Positions 30,633-38,590 of a stretch of DNA of 39,684 nucleotides are shown one piece after another. The position numbers and the translations under genes were made by a program. The DNA is taken from assembly GCA_024277435.1 (NCBI GenBank), contig JAJRVJ010000016.1:1-39684 (forward strand). Direction: 5' to 3'. Source of the stretch: Patescibacteria group bacterium. GTDB lineage: Bacteria > Patescibacteriota > Patescibacteriia > UBA9570. Each line of letters begins with the position of its first letter. Positions within the stretch are counted from its first letter, which is position 1. The notes under the pieces were generated by a model. That model was not told the origin of the DNA, searched no databases, and worked only from the letters and a program-made list of their open reading frames with translations.

Positions 30633-31031
30633 TTATATAATTTCTTGTAACGTTTTATGCTCTAATAATGTATAAAGGTCCGCCTTTAATGTGTTCCAAA
30701 CCGGTTTAGTTAGGCAAGTTTCTTGAACTGGACACGACGCATCTTCATGCATGCATCGCACCATTTGTAAGTTACCCTCAATTGCTTCAATTATCTCTCG
30801 TAATGTAATCTGCTCGGCAGATTTAGCGAGTTGATAACCACCTGTTTTACCCTCTTTACTCTTTACTAGCCCAGCCTGTTTAAGGGGTGTTACGAGCTTA
30901 GATAAGTATTTCGATGAAATGTTATGCGCATCAGCAATCTCTTGAAGTGACACAAAATTACCGGCTGATTGCTTTGCCAGCTCAACCATGATAAGTAATC
31001 CGTAATCTACTTTAGTAGTTACTGTAAACAT
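30633..31031 (-). CDS. Rrf2-family transcriptional regulator with Cys cluster
   Basis: MFTVTTKVDYGLLIMVELA...CMHEDASCPVQETC; heads the suf operon. ATG at 31031 (listed ORF extends upstream). Confidence 0.9.
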   Translation of the reverse strand: MFTVTTKVDYGLLIMVELAKQSAGNFVSLQEIADAHNISSKYLSKLVTPLKQAGLVKSKEGKTGGYQLAKSAEQITLREIIEAIEGNLQMVRCMHEDASCPVQETCLTKPVWNTLKADLYTLLEHKTLQEII

Positions 31032-31070
31032 AACTACTACTAATATAGTAGGAGTTAAATAAAATGTCAA
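31032..31070 (-). promoter_or_regulatory. suf operon promoter with palindromic operator over the -10
   Basis: Minus strand TTGACA (31070-31065) N17 TATATT (31047-31042). Imperfect palindrome AACTACTACTA-ATA-TAGTAGGAGTT at 31032-31056 (one mismatch). Confidence 0.75.
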
Positions 31071-31078
31071 TTCAATGG

Positions 31079-31558
31079 CTAAAGATCCGTAGTGAGGTAA
31101 TATAATAACACTCCACCAACTACCGAAACATTCAGTGATTCTTTATGCCCTCGCATTGGAAGATGCACTATCTCATCACACACTTTCAACTCATCTTCTT
31201 GCAACCCTTCAACTTCAGCTCCAAATACTACCGCGATTTTATCCGTATAACTAGCTTCTGTGTACAATGTACTATCATCAGTTAATTCAGCGGCAACTAT
31301 TTGATAGCCCTCTTTTTTAAGAGCAGCAATAGCTTCAAGTGAAGATTCATATTGTTCCCACGGCACAGTTTTTTCTGCACCTAATGAAACTTTCCATAAT
31401 CGCTTGTTATCTGGCGTACCGGTAATTCCACAACACACGATTTTGGTTATCCCCGCCGCATCGGCTGTACGGAAAAACGCACCAACATTATAGAGTGAAC
31501 GAATATTCGATAGTACAACGACTATATCACGCCGCACCTTACTTGTAGGCTTTACCAT
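31079..31558 (-). CDS. SpoU/TrmH-family RNA methyltransferase
   Basis: 159 aa; VVLSNIRSLYNVGAFFRTADAAGI, VVFGAEVEGL, LPMRGHKESLNVSVVGGVLLY. Confidence 0.92.
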   Translation of the reverse strand: MVKPTSKVRRDIVVVLSNIRSLYNVGAFFRTADAAGITKIVCCGITGTPDNKRLWKVSLGAEKTVPWEQYESSLEAIAALKKEGYQIVAAELTDDSTLYTEASYTDKIAVVFGAEVEGLQEDELKVCDEIVHLPMRGHKESLNVSVVGGVLLYYLTTDL

Positions 31559-32114
31559 ACATATCCTTAAATGCCATATCCTTTAAGGCTTGCCGAGTTC
31601 GTGGTTTACGCTCCTTAGCACGAGTACGATCATCAAGATCGGATAACTTTCCTGGATACCCCATAGCCATAACGGCAAATACACTTGAAGATACGGGTAC
31701 TTTCAAGGCTTTTTTTACCGCCTTATGGTCGAACCCACCCATCTGATGGCAGCGCAACCCTTCATACTGTGCCTGTAACACAAAGCTCATCATAGCCATC
31801 CCAGTATCATATTCGAAATAATCTGTATTTTCGTACGATGGATCATCTTTTTTATTTGCACACACCACAACAAGTACAGGAGCTGCTTTTGCCCAAGCAT
31901 TACCACGTGACAATGTGGCTTCAAGCAATTTACGCTTTGGAGATTTCTTATCAAGAATAATAAAACGCCAGGGCTGACTATTGCTACTAGAAGGCGCCCA
32001 TCGAGCTGCTTCTAAGCAGTTTAGTACAGTGGCTTTGGATAGAGATTTTTTAGCATAGGCTCGACCACTTTTACGCCGATTTATAATAGCTGCTAATTTT
32101 CGCTTTGAATTCAT
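31539..32114 (-). CDS. Nitroreductase family protein
   Basis: 191 aa; RRKSGRAYAKKSLSKATVLNCLEAARWAPSSSNSQPWRFI. Confidence 0.88.
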   Translation of the reverse strand: MNSKRKLAAIINRRKSGRAYAKKSLSKATVLNCLEAARWAPSSSNSQPWRFIILDKKSPKRKLLEATLSRGNAWAKAAPVLVVVCANKKDDPSYENTDYFEYDTGMAMMSFVLQAQYEGLRCHQMGGFDHKAVKKALKVPVSSSVFAVMAMGYPGKLSDLDDRTRAKERKPRTRQALKDMAFKDMYGKAYK

Positions 32115-32181
32115 TGATATTTAGTGATAAATAATAAAGATACTAATAATACTATCAAAATACCAATATATTGCCCAACTC

Positions 32182-32209
32182 TTGCATTATTTTGAATTTC
32201 CGCTATACT
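32182..32209 (+). promoter_or_regulatory. Promoter of rpmB, -10 located 8 nt from ATG (leaderless)
   Basis: TTGCAT N16 TATACT, ATG at 32218. Confidence 0.6.
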
Positions 32210-32217
32210 ACTCCGGT

Positions 32218-32451
32218 ATGGCTAAACATTGTGTAATAACAAAACGTAAATCGTCTGTTGGTAATAACGTTAGTCACTCTAAACGTAGGACCAAGCGACG
32301 TATTTACCCAAACTTACAAAAACGTAAGTTAATAAATCCTGCTACAGGTCGGCAGATTTCCGTAGTGATTTCAGCTCAAGGCCTTCGAACTCTTACTAAA
32401 TGGGATAACGAAGGAAAGAATTACGATCTTCGAGAATTTCTACGAGATTAA
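32218..32451 (+). CDS. rpmB: 50S ribosomal protein L28
   Basis: MAKHCVITKRKSSVGNNVSHSKRRTKRRIYPNLQKRK...ISAQGLRTL. Confidence 0.92.
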   Translation: MAKHCVITKRKSSVGNNVSHSKRRTKRRIYPNLQKRKLINPATGRQISVVISAQGLRTLTKWDNEGKNYDLREFLRD

Positions 32452-32474
32452 ACTCCGGTAAATAGCAGTAAATC

Positions 32475-32500
32475 AAAAAGCGCGTATATCGCGCTTTTTT
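32475..32500 (+). terminator. Intrinsic terminator after rpmB
   Basis: AAAAAGCGCG-TATAT-CGCGCTTTTTT. Confidence 0.85.
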
Positions 32501-32520
32501 GTTTGCTTTTGATATAATTC

Positions 32521-32961
32521 TTATTCAGATGGCTGATTATAATTCCGAAGAATATCAATATTCGTTACCACAGCCTCTACAGCCCGTTTAGCATACTCAT
32601 CTACTCGCCCCATAAAATATTCTGGTTTAGCACCTGGGCCAATTACTCCAAATCCAACCGGCTTCATATATTCAACTGATAATTGAATAATTGCGCTTGT
32701 CATGGCATTTACAACCAACTCGTCATGCTGTGTCTCCCCTTTTGCAACCGCTCCTAATAATACGATTCCATCAAGACGCACATCTTCCATCATTTTCTTG
32801 GCTATTACCGGCATATCGAATGTACCGGTAGTCATAACGATACGTGCAATATCAACATTACGCTCAGTCGCCTCTTCACGCGCGGCAGCAAGCATTAGCT
32901 CAATAATATCAGGATTAATTTCAGTGGTTAATATTCCTATGCGATGGTTAAGTATATTCAT
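32521..32961 (-). CDS. Lumazine synthase (RibH)-like protein
   Basis: 146 aa; TTGTFDMPVIAKKM, DGIVLLGAVAKGETQHDELV, PVGFGVI. Confidence 0.8.
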   Translation of the reverse strand: MNILNHRIGILTTEINPDIIELMLAAAREEATERNVDIARIVMTTGTFDMPVIAKKMMEDVRLDGIVLLGAVAKGETQHDELVVNAMTSAIIQLSVEYMKPVGFGVIGPGAKPEYFMGRVDEYAKRAVEAVVTNIDILRNYNQPSE

Positions 32962-32970
32962 ATATATAGT

Positions 32971-34038
32971 TTACGCATTATTTGATAAATCTTCAACTAC
33001 GGCTTTTAAAATTGCTATGCTCTTCCTGTATTCATTCAGATCAATTCGTTCTTCAGGCGTATGATCTAATGTAGAATCACCCGGACTGTATGCTACCATT
33101 TCAGCCTGCTTCCACCTGGTTGATACTACACCCAAATCCGAGCTGCCAGTTTTTTTCTTTAGTACTGGTTTTTCGTCTTGTTGGCGAATAGCTTTTGTAA
33201 ACGCTCGTACAAGCTTACTACGTGAATCTGATTCATAACCAGCTAGCGATTCAGAATATTCGATATTCATTGGTGTATCAATATTTTTCACAAATTCTTC
33301 AAAGGCTGCATTATCAAAATTAGGTGGGATACGTAAATTACAAAATACCTTTACATCTTCTTGCAAGCCATCATTAGAGCTATTCCAATTGCGAATCTCT
33401 AAGCGTGGCGAAGCAAACGCAGATTCTCGATTAAAATCCAAATTCTCAATATATTCATGAATGCTACGAATCGTACTAAATGCAATTTCATTCACGGCGG
33501 CATCCTTACTGGCAAAATGTGTCATTGGTTGAGAATGCGTAAGCGCAAAGCGAACGCCGCCCTTGTACCCAATGGTTACTACGTTCCAGCCAGATGGCTC
33601 ACCATTAATAACGTAGTGTGGCTCTTCAAAATCCTCTAGTATCTGATGTGCCCCCTTTGATGTAGCGCACTCCTCTTCAACACAACCAGCAACGGTAACC
33701 GTAACCAACTCTTTTAATTCGCCCGGTAATTCCGTAAGTGCGCTAATAATTGCGCACATACCCCCTTTAGCATCGCACGATCCTCTACCCCATAATTGTT
33801 GCTTATCATCAATATATACATCAATTTTACCAGGCACAGTATCGATGTGACCAAGGAATAATATTTGAATTGGACCAGAACCCCATATCCCGATGGCATT
33901 ACCAGCGTTATCGCTATAGGACTTTTTAAAATTTCTCTCACTCATCTCTGCAACAAAAAACTCCGCCGCTGGCTGTTCATTGTAAGTTGGGCTATATACC
34001 TGCAAGCTGCGTTTAAGAAATTCTGATGCGTTATCCAT
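32971..34038 (-). CDS. lysK: LysK-like M20 deacylase ([LysW]-lysine/ornithine hydrolase)
   Basis: 355 aa; GHIDTVPG, GRGSCDAKGG, VEEECATSKGA, INGEPSGWNVVTIGYKG. Confidence 0.87.
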   Translation of the reverse strand: MDNASEFLKRSLQVYSPTYNEQPAAEFFVAEMSERNFKKSYSDNAGNAIGIWGSGPIQILFLGHIDTVPGKIDVYIDDKQQLWGRGSCDAKGGMCAIISALTELPGELKELVTVTVAGCVEEECATSKGAHQILEDFEEPHYVINGEPSGWNVVTIGYKGGVRFALTHSQPMTHFASKDAAVNEIAFSTIRSIHEYIENLDFNRESAFASPRLEIRNWNSSNDGLQEDVKVFCNLRIPPNFDNAAFEEFVKNIDTPMNIEYSESLAGYESDSRSKLVRAFTKAIRQQDEKPVLKKKTGSSDLGVVSTRWKQAEMVAYSPGDSTLDHTPEERIDLNEYRKSIAILKAVVEDLSNNA

Positions 34039-34051
34039 ATTATGAGTGTAC

Positions 34052-35212
34052 TTATGAAGTCAAAACCACTTCAACGCGACGAATAATTTCATCAGCTTCG
34101 TCTTGCGTGATAGTTAATGGTGGAAGCAACCGCAGCACCGTACCGGTAGGCATTGCGATTAAATGTTGTTCTCGTTGTAAACGCTGTGCATATAATCCAG
34201 ATTTCTTCTTTAATTCAATAGCCAGCATCAAGCCCACGCCGCGCACTTCACGAATAATTGAGCTATCTATTGCACTAAGGCCGTCATATAAATAACTTCC
34301 CATTGCCAATGCATTGTCATGCAAATTATTTTCTTTAATATGTAGCAATGTTGCATTTGCCGCCACACAAGCCAATGGATTTGAGCCAAAGGTTGTTCCA
34401 TGTGATCCCTTAGGAATGTGCTCCGCGTATTGTTCTTGAATAACTGTTGCACCAATCGGGAAGCCGTTACCTAGTGCCTTTGCTAGGCATAAAATATCTG
34501 GCACTACATCATACACTGTACTCGCCAACCAATCTCCAGTACGAAAACCAGTTTGCACTTCATCAAAAATTAATACCATACCTGTTTCATTACAGAAATT
34601 ACGAACGGATTGTAAGTATTCCTTTGTCGCTGGTACTACTCCACCCTCACCTTGAATTGGCTCCAGAATTACTGCTCCCATTTCTTCTGTGTACGCATTC
34701 TTTAAATCTTCAATATCATTGAAAATAACTTGTGCATTGGGCTCCAGCAATGGCTCAAATGGTTTGCGATATTTTGGAGTACCGTTTACCGATAAGGCTC
34801 CCATGGTACGACCATGATATGCTCGCTTAGTGGATATTACACCCGGCTTATTTGTAGATAGTCGCGCAAATTTCAAAGCCGCCTCAATGGCTTCCGTTCC
34901 TGAATTACATAAATATGTTCGAGTAAGCTCCTCAGGAAGTATGCTGTGTAATGTTTCTAGTAAGTTAGCGCGAGCATCACTATAAAAGCTACTATGTACA
35001 CCTATTATATTATTCAACTGTAGTGACAGAGCCACTGTAAATTCATTATGGCTATGACCAAGAATCACTGTTCCGTACCCCATCATACAATCAATGTATT
35101 CTTCTCCCTGTTCATCAATCGCAACTAAACCCTTACCGCGCGTTAGTGCTACGTCACGCTTGGGATATAATCCTGCTAAATGTTTATCTTCGATTTCTTG
35201 TATGTTCATCAT
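34052..35212 (-). CDS. lysJ: LysJ/ArgD-type aminotransferase
   Basis: 386 aa; GYGTVILGHSHNE, CNSGTEAIEAALKFAR, ILEPIQGEGGV, IFDEVQTGFRTG, AKALGNGFPIGA. Confidence 0.9.
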   Translation of the reverse strand: MMNIQEIEDKHLAGLYPKRDVALTRGKGLVAIDEQGEEYIDCMMGYGTVILGHSHNEFTVALSLQLNNIIGVHSSFYSDARANLLETLHSILPEELTRTYLCNSGTEAIEAALKFARLSTNKPGVISTKRAYHGRTMGALSVNGTPKYRKPFEPLLEPNAQVIFNDIEDLKNAYTEEMGAVILEPIQGEGGVVPATKEYLQSVRNFCNETGMVLIFDEVQTGFRTGDWLASTVYDVVPDILCLAKALGNGFPIGATVIQEQYAEHIPKGSHGTTFGSNPLACVAANATLLHIKENNLHDNALAMGSYLYDGLSAIDSSIIREVRGVGLMLAIELKKKSGLYAQRLQREQHLIAMPTGTVLRLLPPLTITQDEADEIIRRVEVVLTS

Positions 35213-35218
35213 ATACTA

Positions 35219-36010
35219 CTATTTAATAGTTGTTCCTTTACCCGATAAGGCATCACTTACTGGATGCTCTACTCGTCCATCACTAATATACACCGTTGGT
35301 TGACCATTTTCAAATAAACGGCGTAATGCTAGCATTTTACGCTTCATACGCCCCTCTACTTGTTGCTCGCGCTGCTCAAGCTCATCTTGCGTTAGTGTTT
35401 TTACAAGTGAATTTGCATCTTGAATATCATCCATAAACCCAGGCGCTTCGATAAGCTGTACGATAGTATCTGCTTGAATAGCTTGCTGTAATACATTAAT
35501 AATATCGTCATTCTCTGAATTAATGGCATAGCCATTCTCATCAATAATTGGAACGCACAATACCGGCGAGTAACCATTGTCTGTAAGTAATGAAAGAAGA
35601 TCTGCATTAATAGATTTAGGTTTACCAGAGAAGTCTCTTAAGATCTTCACCTTCTCGCCCACCTTAGCTTTGATACCTCGATTACGCATACCTTGAATCA
35701 TTCGGCCATCAATACCAGATAATCCAACAGCATTTACTCCAGCAACTTGCAGCATTTCAACCAAACGTTTATTTTGCACACCAGCATACGCCATCATTAA
35801 ATTATCTATCGCATCTTTATCTGATAGCACGCTCTGATAACCAGAAACAGACGTAACCACCTGCTTCGGTGTTCCGCGCTCCTCCGCTAGTGCATCACGC
35901 ACAGCATTGGCACCATGAATAATAATATACGGCTCTGATAATTCAGCCAAATCATTTACAACCCCCTCTAGATTAATTTCCGCTCCCCCGCCTATTTTTA
36001 TTAATATCAT
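35219..36010 (-). CDS. lysZ: LysZ/ArgB-type [LysW]-aminoadipate/glutamate kinase
   Basis: 263 aa; IKIGGGAEINLEGVVNDLAEL, IIHGANAVRD, EGRMKRKMLALRRLFENGQPTVYISDGR. Confidence 0.9.
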   Translation of the reverse strand: MILIKIGGGAEINLEGVVNDLAELSEPYIIIHGANAVRDALAEERGTPKQVVTSVSGYQSVLSDKDAIDNLMMAYAGVQNKRLVEMLQVAGVNAVGLSGIDGRMIQGMRNRGIKAKVGEKVKILRDFSGKPKSINADLLSLLTDNGYSPVLCVPIIDENGYAINSENDDIINVLQQAIQADTIVQLIEAPGFMDDIQDANSLVKTLTQDELEQREQQVEGRMKRKMLALRRLFENGQPTVYISDGRVEHPVSDALSGKGTTIK

Positions 36011-36047
36011 ATTTATTTAAGACATTCTTGCTCCGCTACTTAATTCT

Positions 36048-36124
36048 CTTGATATCTTACCTTGTCTTCCATGAGCGACTAGGCTTCCGTCAAAGTGAAT
36101 GGAAGGGCAAGGTGGGATGTCAAG
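36048..36124 (+). ncRNA. Long imperfect hairpin between lysY and lysZ; candidate structured RNA on the + strand
   Basis: CTTGATATCTTACCTTGT.CTTCCAT pairs with ATGGAAG.GGCAAGGTGGGATGTCAAG over 25 bp. All non-Watson-Crick positions are U-G on the + strand; one bulged G. Confidence 0.4.
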
Positions 36125-36133
36125 ATTTATCAT

Positions 36134-37168
36134 CTATACAGGGTGTAAGCCAAAGAATTCCAGACCTGCGGTTTCTGGCATTCCATAACGGATATTCACA
36201 GCCTGAATCGCCTGCCCTGCCGAACCACGAGTTAAATTATCAATGGCTGATAGTACGATTACACGATTACTGCTAAGGTCTCGTTCAAATCCAATGTCGC
36301 AAAAATTTGTTCCTTGTACAATCTTTGGTTCTGGATAACGATAAATTCCTTGCCGCTCTTTTACGATACGAATAAAGTGTTCTTCACCGTAATACTTACG
36401 GTATAATTTTCGTAGCTGTTTATCATTCATCTCTTCAGTAAGAAATACATGTGCTGTAGCAAGAATTCCCCGCACCATTTCTATAGCCGTTACAGAAAGT
36501 GAAATTTCTGCTGTGCCAAGCTCTTGCAGAATTTCACCCGTATGCCGATGACCAGACGGTTTGTATGAACGTACAGCTCGGCTGCGCTCTGGATGATGCG
36601 TAGCTAAACTAGCTTTATTACCAGCGGCCGTGGAAGAGATTTTTGTTTCTACTACCGTGCGTGTCTCATCTACAATACCAGCCTGATAGAGTGGATAGAG
36701 CCCAAGAATGATGGCAGTAGGATTACAACCTGGGGATGCAATGTAATTGGTAGATTTCAACTCTTCACGATGAATCTCGGGAATAGCATACACAAATTGT
36801 GAGAGTAATTCTGGTCGTGGATGTGGTGTTTCATGCCAAGCATTATATATCTCTTCTGTGCGAGCTCGAAAATCTTCACTGAGATCCACTAACACATCAC
36901 ATGCAGCATCCACCTTATCAAAACGGTCAATCAGCATTCCATGAGGTAGTGCTGTAAATATGACATCACACTCTTCAAGTTCTTCAGCTGAAGAAAATCG
37001 CATGTCAGTTTGTCCTCGAAAATTTGGATGCGCCAAATGCAGCGGCTTCTTTGCATACCGCTCGGATGTTACTTGCACTAATTCTAACTCGGGATGTCCA
37101 AGAATCAACCGAACAACTTCACCTCCAATATACCCCGATCCACCTACTACACTACATCGTATACTCAT
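36134..37168 (-). CDS. lysY: LysY/ArgC-type [LysW]-acyl phosphate reductase
   Basis: 344 aa; [61 protein letters not shown]. Confidence 0.93.
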   Translation of the reverse strand: MSIRCSVVGGSGYIGGEVVRLILGHPELELVQVTSERYAKKPLHLAHPNFRGQTDMRFSSAEELEECDVIFTALPHGMLIDRFDKVDAACDVLVDLSEDFRARTEEIYNAWHETPHPRPELLSQFVYAIPEIHREELKSTNYIASPGCNPTAIILGLYPLYQAGIVDETRTVVETKISSTAAGNKASLATHHPERSRAVRSYKPSGHRHTGEILQELGTAEISLSVTAIEMVRGILATAHVFLTEEMNDKQLRKLYRKYYGEEHFIRIVKERQGIYRYPEPKIVQGTNFCDIGFERDLSSNRVIVLSAIDNLTRGSAGQAIQAVNIRYGMPETAGLEFFGLHPV

Positions 37169-38016
37169 AAATATGTTTCTTTAATATAACTAATAATTTC
37201 TTGCGGGATATTCACTCCGGTTGTCTTGATGCTGTTTCGAAATTCCATCGAAGAATTTATCTCTGTTACTAGTAATTCTCCGGACATTGCTTCAATAAGA
37301 TCAATTGCTACTATTTCCCCACCAACAGCTTTCGCAGCTCGAAGCGATACATCTGCAATGTCATCTGTTACCGGGCAATTACTTGCCTCAGCGCCACGAG
37401 CTGTATTTGTAACCCAATGGTCTGACTTGCGATAAATTGCGGCAATACAACGATCACCAACAACAAATGCCCGAATGTCACGACCCTGTTGTTTTTCGAT
37501 AAGCGGTTGAATATAAAAATTACTATGTTGATAATTTCCCAATAATTGTTTGTGCTCCAATACTGTTTCCGCTGCATCACGATCATTAATTTTACTTAGC
37601 AATCTCCCCCACGAACCCTGTGTAGGCTTCATTACTACAGGGTAACCAAATTCTTACATCGCCTGAATAGCCGCTTCTTCAGTGTAAGCCAATTTTGTTG
37701 GAATAGTGGCAACGCCAGCTTTCTGCAATACTAGTGACGCTGTAAATTTATCGTCACACATCTCTGTAGAGAGTACAGAATTTATCGTATGTACACCTTG
37801 GGATTCAAAAAAACGGAGCGTTGTTGGAATACGTCCGTGATTCATACTACGTTGCAATAGCACTTGCGACTCCAATTGTGGAGTGTTGGCTACAATATCA
37901 AGAATAAGATCGTTGTCTCGAACTTTTTCTAATTGCACACCCAACTCTTCGCAGGCTGCAAATAGAAGTTTTTCTTCTGGGCGAACCCGTGAATATATTA
38001 TTGCTAAGGATTTCAT
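37165..38016 (-). pseudogene. lysX: LysX-type ATP-grasp ligase interrupted by a single in-frame TAA (37654-37656)
   Basis: Two collinear in-frame ORFs: MKSLAIIYSRVRPEEKLL...[32 protein letters not shown]...[19 protein letters not shown]. Confidence 0.9.
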
Positions 38017-38029
38017 TTATAAATGATAA

Positions 38030-38203
38030 TTACTCTCCCCAATCCTCTTGAATTTCTGGAGCCAATTCAACCTTAGGTGGATCTACACTGATGAGCTCTA
38101 ATTCAGCTGAGCATTCACTGCATGTAAATACTTCGCCTATTTCTGGCTGTATTGATAACGCGAGGCTAGCATCGCATTCTGTGCATGAAACAGATTTTTG
38201 CAT
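38030..38203 (-). CDS. lysW: LysW amino-group carrier protein (absent from the ORF track)
   Basis: 57 aa: MQKSVSCTECDASLALSIQPEIGEVFTCSECSAELELISVDPPKVELAPEIQEDWGE. Two CxxC zinc motifs and the LysW C-terminus EDWGE; directly upstream of lysX. Confidence 0.96.
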   Translation of the reverse strand: MQKSVSCTECDASLALSIQPEIGEVFTCSECSAELELISVDPPKVELAPEIQEDWGE

Positions 38204-38237
38204 AATATTTATTTATAAATAATTTTTTAAAATAAAT

Positions 38238-38258
38238 GACCCACGTTGTATGTGGGTC
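38238..38258 (-). terminator. Attenuator terminator hairpin upstream of lysW
   Basis: Minus strand GACCCAC-AUACAAC-GUGGGUC followed by AUUUAUUUU. Confidence 0.75.
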
Positions 38259-38290
38259 TGTACTGGAATGGTAATTACCACAACAGCCCA

Positions 38291-38347
38291 CTACGAATGG
38301 GTCTTCTTGGCCTTCGCCTTATATGTTGTGAAAACTACATTTTCCAT
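38291..38347 (-). CDS. Putative lysine-rich leader peptide of the lysW operon
   Basis: ATGGAAAATGTAGTTTTCACAACATATAAGGCGAAGGCCAAGAAGACCCATTCGTAG = MENVVFTTYKAKAKKTHS*. Preceded by a consensus promoter and followed by terminator/antiterminator alternatives. Confidence 0.65.
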   Translation of the reverse strand: MENVVFTTYKAKAKKTHS

Positions 38348-38354
38348 TGCGCTT

Positions 38355-38382
38355 ATTATATATGCGTATAGTAATCTGTCAA
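38355..38382 (-). promoter_or_regulatory. lysW operon promoter
   Basis: Minus strand TTGACA (38382-38377) N16 TATAAT (38360-38355), 7 nt before the leader-peptide ATG. Confidence 0.85.
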
Positions 38383-38429
38383 GAATGTAACTATTCTCTA
38401 GAATCATTTATGCACCTAATCATTCCAAT

Positions 38430-38469
38430 AAAAACAGCCTCCACTATTTTTATTTTGGGGGCTGTTTTT
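38430..38469 (-). terminator. Intrinsic terminator (possibly bidirectional)
   Basis: AAAAACAGCCTCC...GGGGGCTGTTTTT. Confidence 0.75.
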
Positions 38470-38590
38470 GTGTATGACCTAACCGCAAGTGCAAGAACCG
38501 CCTTCACCGGTGGTACCGCCGCAATTTGGGCACGCCTCTCAGGATTAATTACTTAGTAAGTATATCACATGATATGCTACACTCAAGTAT

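Noticed and set aside
9589-37656. TAA reassigned to a sense codon, suggested by two interrupted genes
   Set aside because: Other genes in the window end naturally at TAA (e.g. proC, lysW), so global reassignment is not supported; local error, decay or readthrough is more likely.
38030-38382. Lysine riboswitch (L-box) or T-box as the lysW leader
   Set aside because: The leader is only about 150 nt, lacks recognisable L-box or T-box (UGGN) core elements, and is better explained by leader peptide plus alternative stems. An Infernal search would settle this.
38347-38556. 69-aa + strand ORF over the lysW promoter and terminator region
   Set aside because: It overlaps the consensus promoter and terminator on the opposite strand and has no recognisable domain; likely spurious.
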